This document shows, one piece after another, positions 30,410 through 42,300 of a DNA stretch of 64,000 bases. Origin of the DNA: Incurvaria masculella (Eukaryota > Arthropoda > Insecta > Lepidoptera > Incurvariidae); NCBI GenBank assembly GCA_946894095.1, contig OX335658.1, positions 16,979,001-17,043,000 of the forward strand, read 5' to 3'. Each line of letters opens with the position of its first letter. Positions within the stretch are counted from its first letter, which is position 1. The notes beneath the pieces were generated by a model, which did not search any database, had not been told where the DNA came from, and saw nothing but the letters and a program-made list of their open reading frames with translations. Made by a program: the position numbers and the translations under genes.

Positions 30410-33334
30410 TTATCCAGTAAGTCCGAATTTGTGCAATGTGTCGAGGCCGACTTGCGTGAAGGTGTCCAGCAGGGAAGCTTCGCACTCTGGGAACATGCTC
30501 TCGCAGTCCACGCCGAGCTGCCTGCCCAGCCGCTCCGCCGCATGGTACTCGTTGTCTGTGTGGTGGGATAGCTCGTCCTTTGTGGTCGAAGGCCTGGGGA
30601 TGAGTCGCTAGGTTATTTCATAACATTTCACTAATCGAATGCATACGATTAAGGATAACAATCTGACAACAGTAGTGCTAGGCTTGGTAAAAACGTGCTC
30701 ACTATCTGTTCTTGGGTACCATAAATGGATAAGTTATATTTACCTTTCTTTTCTAAAATGTTAACAGGATTTTTATTGAATGTATAATCATTCTGTTTAG
30801 GTTCTTCTATACTGTTACTACTAAAGCAGGCAAATATTATGATTTGGAGATTTAGGTTCGAATACTAAATCTGATTCAAAATTAATGAGCAACAAAATAA
30901 AACGCTAGGGACAATAAGAATTAGATTTTTTTAATGCAATAATATCATGATAAAAGTATGATTGGGTTACTACTGTCGAGTTGGTACCATCCCAATAAAT
31001 GAACGATGGTAGAAGCGGCAGTTAAAATTATCCGTTTTTTGGATCCAGTGTGATTTTAACTATTTATCACCAGTAAAAAAAGAAATATTATTTTTAATTA
31101 ATTAGCCTAGCTATTCAGAAAGGGAATGCGGCCAGTCTTTTGGGCACCCTGCCGCCTGGCAGCGATATGGCTGAAATTTATTATTTGTTATAAATGTGTG
31201 TAATTTTAGGAATAGTTTAATTTTTAAGATAATGTATAATATTTTAGTTTTTAATTTCTTTGTTGACTGTTCCGTGTGAATAATAATAAAAAGTACTGAA
31301 TATCTATTAACGTGAATGCAAATCCAAGATCCTTGATTGCATAAAACTGTAAAAATAATGAACTGAAATGCAAATAAATGTTTTCGATGAATGATAATTA
31401 CGTAAATAATATGTGAGTAATTTCGCCAAGCAATCCGTTCTTGTGGGTGAAGGGTATCTCGGCTGCTTCGCAGACAGTGCGCAGCATGCAGGGCCGACCC
31501 GTGTAGCCATACCTGGAACGAAGAAGAAATATAACCCGATCGATTCTAAATACTTTCGGGAGGCTCCAGTGGAAGATGGTTGAGCGGCTCATGCTACTAA
31601 TCAAGTATGTTTCAATGCTTACATTACAATTACTTATCAAATTTTACCAACGATGAAATGGGACACGTTTTGTTACTCATCATAAAATTGGTTTTAGATA
31701 TTTCTATAAGCCGTAGAGTCTTGATTAAAAAGTATGATTTGTAGATATGGCGATGGTGTAAGTGTATATGGTTAAATGCTCTTAAAATATGATTTTTGGA
31801 GTGTTCATTCATACATTCCCAAAAGACTGGCTAATTATTCGTTTATACATCTAATTATTCTCCTATAAAAAAATAAAAATCTGCAAATCATCTTACCTTT
31901 CCACCATTTTTTCCATTATTTTATAGAGATCCCACCTATTTGTGCGTCTTGTTTCTGGTTCCTGGGCTCGGTTCTCTGCATCGAGTTTTTCTTGCCGTCT
32001 TATGGCCTCTTCCAATGATAATTCGTTATTATCAACATTTAGTTCAGTTCCTCCTTCCATGTAGATTGCCCGCTTCCTTATGACATGATCATTGTCAAAA
32101 ACTAAATCAACCAAAGTATTGTTTTCATCGTCGATATCATTCTCAAGTTCTGTCAGGTCATCATTGCCTGTTGCTTTCTCTGTGATTTTTTCTTTAGAAT
32201 TATTAATATCTACTTTGTTCATATCTCGTGACGTGATAGTGTTGGCGAACCCATAAATTCTGCTAGTATATTCAGTACTGTTTGTTGGTAAGTCGTATTG
32301 GAACTTAATGACAGTACCAACCGTGACAGACTGCTCTTCTAAGTCAACGGGTACGCCCAAACCTATAATGAACTGAAAACAAAACAAAACAAAATATTTT
32401 TGAACTGATAATCATTTAAATATGGATGACAAAACGTTTTTCCTTTTTATGTATGTACAAATGGCATCAGCCTTATCGCCACACATTGGAATTTGACCTA
32501 CATACGTTTTCCTTGCAATTGCCAATGTCTACTGTGGCGTTGAGGGTGAAGCGCTATTTACAAATAACTGGTAGAGTCTCCCTAAAAAATATGAAAAAGT
32601 TTTTTTTTTAATGTGTACGATATTTAACGCTTCACTGTTGCGTCACCTCAAATAACGTTTGACGAATAAATTTAATCGAGTTAAAAACTTTAACTAAAAA
32701 ACCGTCACATTTTCTTAACACATTCTGGGTATCCGGTTCAAGAGGTAATTCTAAACGCGTCCCACAAAATAACCAAAACAACAAGCCTGCTGAACAAACT
32801 CGCTGAGCTCTCAGTAAGAAGTTAAAGTTTGCTGTAGCCAACGAGTCAAGTAATGAGAAATTTATTCAAGACATTCTATGTACGCCTTAGCCCAGATACA
32901 CTTGAAGTTTCGGATTCATACATTTTATTTAAAATTCTACCTGCGCCAAATACACGTTTAATTTAAACAATCCAGCCGAGTATGAATGAATGGGATTTTC
33001 AATTAAAAGTTTTCAAACCTTCCTTAAAAACTACTAAAGCTTGTTTCCAGCACTCTTCCACAAAGTCTAAAAAAAGCGCCCGGTCTGATATTTTCATAAT
33101 CTCAGCTTATTTTTTTTCTAATTTAGAGAAAAAAATATTCTTATTATTTATTTAGAAGAATGCTCAAAAAATAAAATCAGTTATAGAAATATTGCACCTT
33201 ACCTGTGCTCTGGCAGGTCCGCCGTCTGGATACACAAGATATCTCTTGCTTCTATGGATCGCCCTTCTTTCGGCCTTTGTGACCATCGCAGCTAAAGCCA
33301 GAATGACCAACCAAGTAAACGTCTTCGACATCAT
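30410..33334 (-). CDS. Gene 5: secreted DM4/DM12-family protein with acidic insert, 300 aa
   Basis: Exons in transcript order: 33334-33203, 32372-31897, 31512-31402 and 30593-30410 (903 nt with stop; phases 0, 2, 2). Exon 1 gives a signal peptide (FTWLVILALAAMVTKA) and HRSKRYLVYPDGGPARAQ, the recognisable P.GG segment. Exon 2 starts FIIGLGVPVDLEEQSVTVG and holds an acidic insert of about 100 residues containing VIRKRAIYMEG, a candidate proprotein-convertase site. It ends RRTNRWDLYKIMEKMVER. Exon 3 has C211-x5-C217 (GRPCMLRTVCEAA) and GLLGEITHILF. Exon 4 has C270-x6-C277 and SLLDTFT. Two tandem ATGs (33334, 33331) are in frame; the first is used here. It shares the four-exon plan with genes 2 and 4, and is tail-to-tail with gene 4, 1.1 kb apart. 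Confidence 0.87.
30975..31290 (+). mobile_element. SINE body fragment and a possible LINE tail
   Basis: 30975-31060 keeps GTTGGTACCATC and GAACGATGGTAGAAGCGGCA. 31120-31290 ends in AATAATAATAAAAAG and looks like a retroelement 3' end, family unknown. Both are in gene 5 intron 3. Confidence 0.4.
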
Positions 33335-34809
33335 TTCAGCTTTCTTCAGAAATGACCCAAATGCATCAAGAGCGAGCTATCGTGGACGAGGTCGGCAGGC
33401 GAATGTTGACTCTTGCAGAGTCGCCAGTGGCTCGCGTTCGAGGACCGTTATGTTTTACCGTGAATGTGGAGCGTTACCTGCTGGGAGTCACCGATGTTAA
33501 CTCGCAGGAAAGTTTGTTCGATAAGTTAGGAGAATACCTCATTTCTCTGTCACCAGTCTGTTTAGAATATTTCTGTGACCTTTGCATTTGGCATTTAGTA
33601 TTTTTTTAATTTGGTAGTGATTGGTACAAAATCATGTTACAATGAGAGAACGTTTCTACTAAAATTGCAATAACGTCTACTGATTCAAGGTATAGTTATG
33701 TACTTATTGATCAATGAACATAATAGTAGCAATGGGGAAAAATAACAGAGCCTAAACCACCTGACATTTTTTTGTAAATTTCCTTCCGACAAACAAAAAA
33801 ATGTTCTACGTCTATATCAAAGATCTATGTCATAACATGTTTGAATTGTTAAAATGTCTTACTACCATAATAATTAAATTATTTCTGCGAGATTATTTAT
33901 TGCATATAAGTATGGAGAAATTATTTTGTTTGGTGGTAATCTGCAAATATTTGCATTGAATCAAGTAAGTCATTCTGATTTCGTCATAACCATAAGACAG
34001 GGATATACTAGAATCGTTCGTTATTTTAATTATCAGTCCAAAGCATTCCATCATTGCCTTCGTTACCTATTACTCGGAAGAACAGGCGCTTCAATAATTC
34101 CGAAAAAGAAGCCGTAAATCAATATCGAATGGAATACAAAACTCTGAATGAAATTCCCTTCGCTAATGCAACAGCCAAATTAATTCACGGAATAAAAGCT
34201 TCAATTTACCTGGATACGGATTCTTGAGTTTTATTTTGTTCCTCTTAAGGCGGTTACACAATCGAAATATTTAAAAGTGAATATTGCGGAGGTATTTACA
34301 CGAATTAGTATTTTTATGAAACTTGTTATTTAATGGCTTTCATTTTATATAAAAAAAAAAACAATAAATGTTAATCAACCTCAATTAAATTACCATTACA
34401 AATATTTTATTTCCACACTTAATTCTCTAGGAACCTATAGGAGCCAGGACTAACCTTCAAATGAAACATTCAGTTTGGTCCAAGACTAATTCAAAGCAAA
34501 ATAACTTAATATTTAAAAGTAATGTTCTTCTAAGCAGGTTATCATTTTTCTATGTATCATTTTATGTTATGTATCATGTTTCATTAACCTCAAATGTGGT
34601 GGTACCCACGATATTAACAAGATCAATTAGTTTAAGTTTTATATGGTTTTTAATAATTAATTTAACCGTATCGCATATAAAGTATTATTTCAAATTGAGA
34701 CTTAGAGATTTGACAAGATTTTACAAAGCGATGATAATAGGAAAAGTAAAAAAGTTAATTTAACTCATATTGAGGTTTTTACGTATAAAATTTTTGCGTC
34801 CAATATTTT

Positions 34810-34925
34810 TTTTTTATACTTTATTTGCAGCAATACGGTACAAAAAGGCGGAAATTAATGCCATAAGGCATTCTCTACCATTCAACCTTAGAGATGTAGG
34901 AGAGGTGCAGTGAGGCGGGCAAAAA
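34810..34925 (-). mobile_element. LINE 3' end with GGTAGAGAATGCC motif
   Basis: On minus it reads GGTAGAGAATGCCTTATGGC, then CCGCCTTTTTGTACCG, ending in GCAAATAAAGTAT and an A-run. The same 3' end type is at 42405-42540. Confidence 0.6.
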
Positions 34926-36149
34926 AATTAATGTAAAACAAAATGAATTAGCTAAAATACTAACTAACCTAAAAATAAGGATTTATATATTAAAATAAAT
35001 TACATACAAATATGTACATACACTTAAACATATTAATAGATATTAGATATAAATAAACAAATATTATTTTAGAACATATGAACAGATTTACACATAAAAA
35101 AATAATATTTATACATATATATATTTATATATATATTTGATAAATGTTTGATGTATAGTGTATTTATTGGCGTAAAATACATTAATATATTTCAAATAGT
35201 ACATAATTTAAAAAAAATACCACAAATGTAATATTCCGTAAAATACTACAAATATGATTAATTTTAAAAACAAGTATTAATTTTCATTACGCAGTTTATG
35301 ATTTTACAGGGATATGGGACAGGGATATTTAAAATGTCTCGTAAGAAAATACAAGGGCGACGCAACTGATTGCATTAACTTCTACAATGGCGTCAGTGAA
35401 ACTACATGATTTTTTTTCTCATTTCATAATATTGTTTTTAACATTTATTAAAATAAATTAATTGTTGTTTTAGTTACGCCATTATCAAACCATAGATCAA
35501 ACTGAACTCAATCGGCTCTGACACGCCCTTAAGGGGCCTATCGCAAATGGCGTTCGCAATCAAAGCGAGCTTTCGCGTGCTGGCCTTTAACTTCTATAAC
35601 ATGTTCATTTCTTTTGGGGGCAGGCAATTTGGAGTTCTGGATTCAGGGTACTGACACGGAGCGTCCAAGGTGTGTTGGCTAGACCCTGAGCTGTTAGTCA
35701 TCGTGTATAAGCCACATTTTAAGTAATGAACAAAATATTCAACCCGAGCATATAAGTTAAAATATTAGATTTGTTAGTTCTATGGTATAAATTGTTAAAT
35801 ATTGTATCAAGTTTATTCTATAAATATACAAATAAAGAGTGACAACAATAAAGTTTTTTCTTAGTTTGTGAGCCCAGATTATAATCTTATACGTATTTTT
35901 TTTACTTTAAAACATCGATGTGTGGTAGTAAATATTAATTTGCTCTTAATATGTAGGCTGATATATGGAATGAATATATATTTTAAAAAATTGGCACGAG
36001 AAAAAAACTATTTATTTATCAAACCTGCAGAAAAAAAATCACGAGAATCGGTTTAGAAATGCGACCTGTAGAGGAGAACAGCCGGACTGACATACGAATG
36101 CATTTTTGCCCAAGTTAAGGCGGAGACCGCCCGTGCTTGCGCTCGCTTG

Positions 36150-36445
36150 GTCAATAAGTGTATTTTCATCACGCGAGATGCTCCATGGTTCAGAATCCTT
36201 TTAAAACTGTAGGTCTCCTTCCACTAATAGGTAGTTGGGTTGATACCATCGCATTGGATAAAAATATGGTCAAAGCGGCAATAAAATCTCATCCGTGTTT
36301 TCTATTTCGTTTAATGTAGCCGTGTTCATAAAAAGGAAGATTCTGGAATGGCACCTTATCCCTTAGGGAAGGCGATCTTTTGGGCATTTATCAAGACGGT
36401 GGGTGTAGTATTATATAGCTTTACATGTCCAGTTATATGAAAAAA
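36150..36445 (+). mobile_element. SINE body with altered head
   Basis: Body from TAAGTGTATTTTCATCACG through GGTGGGTGTAGTATTA and an A-rich end. The tRNA-like head is replaced by unrelated GC-rich sequence. Confidence 0.6.
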
Positions 36446-36772
36446 CATCATAGCTAAAAGAAAACGAATATGTCTCGGCCAAATAAAATGTGTATTTTGC
36501 AAGTAGGTTATTGCTGGCTGGTGGACCACCGCACAGGTCCAAAGGGAAAAAGACCAATATAAGGACAAGAAACGATGAGTTGAATAGGGAGGGCCCTCCA
36601 GCGCCTCACCAGATTAAACAGCTTCCGTGCTGGTAAATATTCGGTACATTTGTACCCACATACCTGGCATGAGCGCGTACATTCGACGCCTATGTTTGTA
36701 CTATTCGGTTTGACCGACCTGCAATCCCATAACAGTCCACTGCTTGGCGGCAACAGAGTCCTTTCACGCTGT

Positions 36773-37400
36773 CGCAACGCTGTCTATCCTCTTTCTACCA
36801 TGGCACAACGCGGATAAAGCAGGAAATTCACCTATTTAATGTCGACATTAAAAAAATCTGAATAAACCAATCCTCAAAGTCCTTTACGATCGGTAATCTT
36901 TTGAGCGGCTCGTAACCTAGTGGCGCGGGGACTTGCCTAACATACCAGGGGTCTGGGGTCAGATCCACGCCCCGTTCATGTACCATTTTCTTTCTCTTTC
37001 TGATTTTGATGAGTACATTTCATCACGAATGCGAGCAGTTAATGTTTTCCGTGTTTTCCATTCAGTTCAATGTAGCCGTGCTCGTAAAGGGAAGGTCCTG
37101 GCATGACACCTAATTCCTTCGGGAATTCCTGGTGTATTGGGCTAATATTATAACGATTGTCAGTGTGGTATTAGCCACCCATGCCAGGATGCATTAAAAA
37201 AACAAAAAACTTTGCAATGCACGAGGTATCTCACCCCAAAGTACAACCTGGGTATTTCAAACATGGTGTAAAGAAATACCTGGCCTGCCAGCACGGTTTT
37301 CGCAGCCGCTTGACAGTTAAAAGTTCATGGGCGTCGTCGGTCACCGCCTATGTGAGGTCCTGGTGTACGCTATATGCCGCACTTAACTTAAAAAAACACT
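36773..37400 (+). mobile_element. LINE 3' fragment split by a SINE
   Basis: 36773-36896 (TCGCAACGCTGTCTATCC to TACGATCGGTAA) continues at about 37215-37400 (GAGGTATCTCACCCCAAAGT to CGCTATATGCCGC). This is the same order as the uninterrupted copy at 20905-21340. The SINE at 36899-37206 sits between. Confidence 0.65.
36899..37206 (+). mobile_element. tRNA-headed SINE with internal deletion
   Basis: Head TGAGCGGCTCGTAACCTAGT with ACCAGGGGTCTGGGGTC at box B. The centre is missing between GAATGCGAGCAG and TGTTTTCCGTG. The tail hairpin and A-run are intact. Confidence 0.78.
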
Positions 37401-37599
37401 ATTCGTGATTAGCACAATGATGTGGATCTGGTCATCCGAACCCAGCTCTCGAGGTAGCTGGTCTCTCTGGAATTCGCGCCCGTGTTAAATGAACCATTTT
37501 GTTTCAGCGGAGGCCCGAAGCGCTGTTTGCGCCGCTTTGCCTGTGTTGGTTCAGCAGTATTGGCATGTCTCGACTCCTGTCTGTCAACACGAGTTAGTG

Positions 37600-37790
37600 C
37601 AGGCTGAGTTGAGTCTGATTTTATTACTGAGCTCATCAAGGAGCTTTCCTTTCGTGTGAATGGTCTCGAGGCGCGGGATATGGCTTCGGTGGATATTATT
37701 TTGAATAAGATGACGAACCTCTGTGAATGTCTCGGGTTGCGTCAGATAAAACATATACGACTACATCTTGTGTACATTCCGCCATAATCA
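37600..37790 (+). other. Possible retroelement coding fragment
   Basis: A short open frame (DFITELIKELSFRVNGLEAR and on) follows a GC-richer leader. It looks coding in composition but matches no gene here. An ORF1/gag-like remnant is a guess. Confidence 0.25.
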
Positions 37791-38499
37791 GAAAAAGCTT
37801 TTTTGGCAAGGACACTCGCCGGAAGTAGATTTCTGATTATTTTGAAAACCTGATCAAAATGCTTTGATGTGATCAAAATGAAAACATACAAACTCATATT
37901 AATGAGATAACGGTAATTTTGTATTATTATATTTTTAACTTTATAAGTTTATTAGGTCAGAAATTCTAGAAAAATGTTTTTTTTTATTATTTTATATTTA
38001 AAAAAAATAATTAAAAATATGATTATTTACATTAAAATTATTTCATAATTGAATAATAATATACTTGAAAATTAACAATATAAAGTGTGCGAGCATTTAT
38101 TTTTAACGTATCGCAATCATAAGGATTAACATCACATAACATACAATATATTTGACTCATATCATAACCTAGGCTAATTTATAACAAATTTACCAGAAAG
38201 ACTAACCTCCAGTTGAGTTTTCGGCATAAATCTCCCAAAATTCACGAAGTATTATTAATTAAAATATCCAATTCCATGCAGTTGATTTCATTATACTATT
38301 ACTCTGAATGTAAAATGTCATTCCGGGTTATTAAAGAGAATTTTGTGCAATTTAATCATCGTGATGCATTTTAATGGCGCGCTGCAGCCAAACGGGTTGC
38401 AACATTTAGTGGGGTTTTTTAAAGTAACCATTGTACATTTCACCCAATTTTCCCGGATCTCCGTTTTTATGACGACGGTGGGTTGGCGCGTAGTGGAAG

Positions 38500-38720
38500 A
38501 TAATTTATAGGGTTCCATACCCAAAGGGTGCCAACGGAACCCTATTAATAAGCCTCCGCTGTCCGTCCGTCCTTCCATCCGTTCATCCGTCCGTCAGTTG
38601 TCAGGCTCTATCTCATGAACCGTTATAGTAGTAATATAGTTGTAGACACCTGAAATGTTCACAGAGTGTGTATTTATTTTGCCGCTATGTATAGGTATAA
38701 AAATATATAGGTCAAAAGCA
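38500..38720 (+). repeat. Dispersed lepidopteran GGGTTCC repeat
   Basis: TAGGGTTCCATACCCAAAGG, CCGCTGTCCGTCCGTCC and TCTATCTCATGAACCG form a module I recognise as very common in moth and butterfly DNA. I cannot name its class with certainty. Confidence 0.55.
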
Positions 38721-39354
38721 TTTGAAATTTTAAATAGTCATTTTCTACTTTCCCAATAACATTTACACCTTGGGTTGAATATATTACCAATATTTTTTCG
38801 CATGTTTTCGTCCCAAATCAAGCAGATATCCAAGAGTTAGATATGTGGAACAATAACCCTCCGAAATGACTTCCAATGTGGGCACATTTCAATCGAGTCG
38901 TATTTCCAACCTGTAAATTGCCAGACATTAGTATCTTATTGGCCACTTATCACTCCAACAGGCACGTGGAACCATTAGGGTCAGAATCGTGCGACGTGTC
39001 ATAGGAACAATGAAGCATGTGAAAATTGTCACCGCAAACATGTACGACCACCCTCTGCGAGTGTGCGTAAGCGATCACAAAATAAAACTGACGTTATTGT
39101 CAAACTAAAACGTTCCAAACCATTTCCTTATGTTCGTTGCAAGAACTTCTTGGCACATATTTTTAAGATTCCCTAAAAAATATCACCCCAATAAAGCGTA
39201 TATTATGAAAGAAACATTCTATTTTAAAATATTTTTAGGGCTTCTGACTGTCAAGGGAATGTTGTTGGGATGTAACCGAGTGAACTTGTTACTCTTGTAA
39301 TGGCATTCGCCACTTTATTATTCATTTAGTTCCATTTTCCAGCACAGTGGAGAC

Positions 39355-42300
39355 ATGTTGGTCGCTTTCCAATTCACCTTGTAAGTATTTTCAGCAAATA
39401 CATTTAACGATTAGCGCTTAATTATAATTATACGTTGTCCTAATTCCACTTAGCCGCTTGACAGTTGGACCCCGCGGACATTTGAAAGGTTATTTGTATC
39501 AATACTTTTTTTCAGGTTGTTCTTGCTGTTCCGACTAACTCGATCGGATGGCGCTGAAACTTCCAGAAGTAAGAGGTGGCTGATATTTACTCCATCCACG
39601 CAGTTTGGGGTAAGAATGCAAACGTGATCTCATTACGTTGCTGACGCCCTTTTTATCGGATCATGAGATAAAACGCCAAACATATATAGATTTGTTAATT
39701 ATTTTATTCCCTTCAAACAAATCAAAATCAAAATCAAAATTTCTAGGTTATTCATAACGCTCACTAGTTCTTCAAAGAAATATATACCTATAACATGGCG
39801 CCATTTTTAAATCAAATAACATAGGTATTAACGTAAATGCCTTCTTCTTCATATTTTCAGAATTTTCCAAATATTAATACCTAAACACTGCTTTGGCGTT
39901 CCAATGCGTATACTTTTCACTAAAATAAAAAAAAAATTTCATAAGCAAAATTGGTAAAATATGGCCAACTAATTTATTGGCATTCCAAGTTCCCCGAATG
40001 CACCACTCGTGCCAGGTAGAGATTGCACCTGTCAAGTATGCCTGCGTAATGCGCTTTATGCTTCGACATTTCCATCAAAGTACACAGGTCTTATTAAAGA
40101 GGTGTTCAAAGGCTCCAGTCAAGATGACATGGCATTTGCTGCCCTACTACTGGTAAGGCAATTACCGTCGAGTAGTTAGGTAGGGTAGTTACCAATTTTA
40201 TTTATTGATTTAACAAGGATACCTTTGTTATGACCGCCATTTTAAGCAACGCATAAGTCGACATTAAGGCTTTTAAGCCTTAATGTCGAACATTAAGGTT
40301 CGAACTGAGTCCAGCACTTCGCAAACAAACGATAACGGCGACCTCCAGAAGCATTGAGTTTGCTTTAGGGTTCATTGTTGTGTCGTCAAAATCGTTTTTA
40401 GGCGTGCGAAATTAATGTTTTTGATCTGTACGTCTACTTTTAAAGTGAATTAATATATCTTTCACGCTTATTCACTAGATAAATATGTGATTTTGCACCA
40501 CAAAAAAGATTTTTTTGTAATCATTTATAGTTTCCAAGCGCCGATTTGAAAACCCAGTAAAAACCTAGTAAATAGGTATTTACAAACATAGACTTTTTAA
40601 TGAATACAAGCAACGCATTAAACTAATTTTACTATCATACTCTAGATAATAGTGTAAACTTTGATATTTCCATTTTTTTACGGTTGTTTATTCTTAACTG
40701 ACGCTGAGATAAAATGAAGATATCCCCGAATATTTGAGATTAACGTCATATGGAGCCTTAAAACTTGGAGCAATTTAAGTGATTCTACGCTAAATAGAAA
40801 GTTAATAATAAGTGACCGTATTTATTCATTCAGCAGGAAAAAAGTGATTTCTTTTAGTTCATCTTCCTTAATTCGAAGGAATTTGAACTAGATGGAAAAC
40901 ACGGATTTTTTTTTACTGTCGCTTCAACCATAGTTTAATCCAACGCGGTTGTATCGACTGAGGCGGACTTAACCCTACCCCCTAGTAGGGGAAGGGACGC
41001 AATTTAAACAATCTCGATAGCTTTGCAATCGGCTTTGAAAATTGGCTTGTATAGAGCCTCGATGTGCACGGCTTCCCGAGGTAAGATGGATATAAATTTT
41101 CTGAGCACATTTGGTCTCTTTTCACAGCCGCTAAATAGTTGTTTTTACTAAAAGTACCATATTTACTGCATACATTTTTTTATTAAGAGCATCAAACAAT
41201 ATTTATAACGGAACGTACATGGAGACGAAGAATGTATGGAGAAATAAGTTCCATACAACGAGAGCGCAAAAAATGACGCCACGCGACTTACAACATTATA
41301 TCGCCGTACACATTTGTGGCGCAGTGATGAAAACGGAGAAATATCAAATTTGAAGTCTCCCAAATTGGTAGGTAAACTGATAAAGATAAGAATTATTTTT
41401 CAATAAACCGGATGGTCGATACGTCATTAGTCATTCGTAATGACGTATTCAGTGAGAGCCGAAACAAGGGCCAAATTCCTCCGGCGGCACAATTGAGGTG
41501 TCGACACTTTTTTAGTTCCATCTGTTCTCCTGTAATTTCTTCACGTCCTTGGGAACGAATAGACAGATATCACGGGTTGGATTTTAAAAGAATTAGCGAT
41601 AATTTACCTGTACCAAATTCTTAATTTCACATGCAGCACCGTAACCAGGTATGTGCGCTAGTAGTATAACAAGTCTATGACCGTAACCGATTGCTTTTAT
41701 TATTTCAGGCCCTACTTACAATTTCAACCCCCCTCGAAAACCTTTCGTACGTGAGTTTCGCGTACTTTTTTGAGGCTAACTATTACAATGTGGACAATTC
41801 TTCCTACTTGGATCCGCTCCTGGGCGATAACATGGTAAGGTCAAATCCTATTAAGCCACTAACTTGGCATACGTCTCAATAATTAAAAAACAATAATGTA
41901 AATAATAATGTTAGTCATTATCGGAATCCCAGTGAAGCGACGCCTCGGCGATTGATCTTGGAGGTTAATCAACAATGAGCACGATTGGGATCAGGATCGA
42001 CCGTTGAGGCTGACCTAAATATTAAAAAACCTAGTTAAATTTAACTGTGTAATATAAGGATAGTATAGGAGCTAGGTGACATGCCAGGTAGTTCTTTATA
42101 TTGCTCGGCAGAAAAAAAATGATACATTTTCCATCCTGTATTGTAATCTTAAAGCTTTCTTTCTTTCCTAATTACTTTTACTTCCCCCCCCCCCAGTTTT
42201 CAGTTAATTTTTATTCCTATTGGCAATACATTTGTTTGTTTTTTTTTTCTTAATGATTGTGATAGTGTTAAGTATCATACTTTATTTTCTGTTTCTATAT

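Larger units (their letters stand above)
33335..39354. other. Intergenic region between divergent genes 5 and 6
   Basis: Six kb with no host gene found. Repeats inside are listed separately: LINE tail 34810-34925, SINEs at 36150 and 36899, LINE pieces 36773-37400, possible retroelement frame 37600-37790, GGGTTCC repeat 38500-38720. 33600-34800 and 34930-35470 are plain AT-rich sequence. 35480-35710 is less AT-rich and unassigned. Confidence 0.5.

Noticed and set aside
34461..34763. 100-codon plus-strand frame
   Set aside because: AT-rich, hydrophobic by composition, with no motif, splice context or repeat match.
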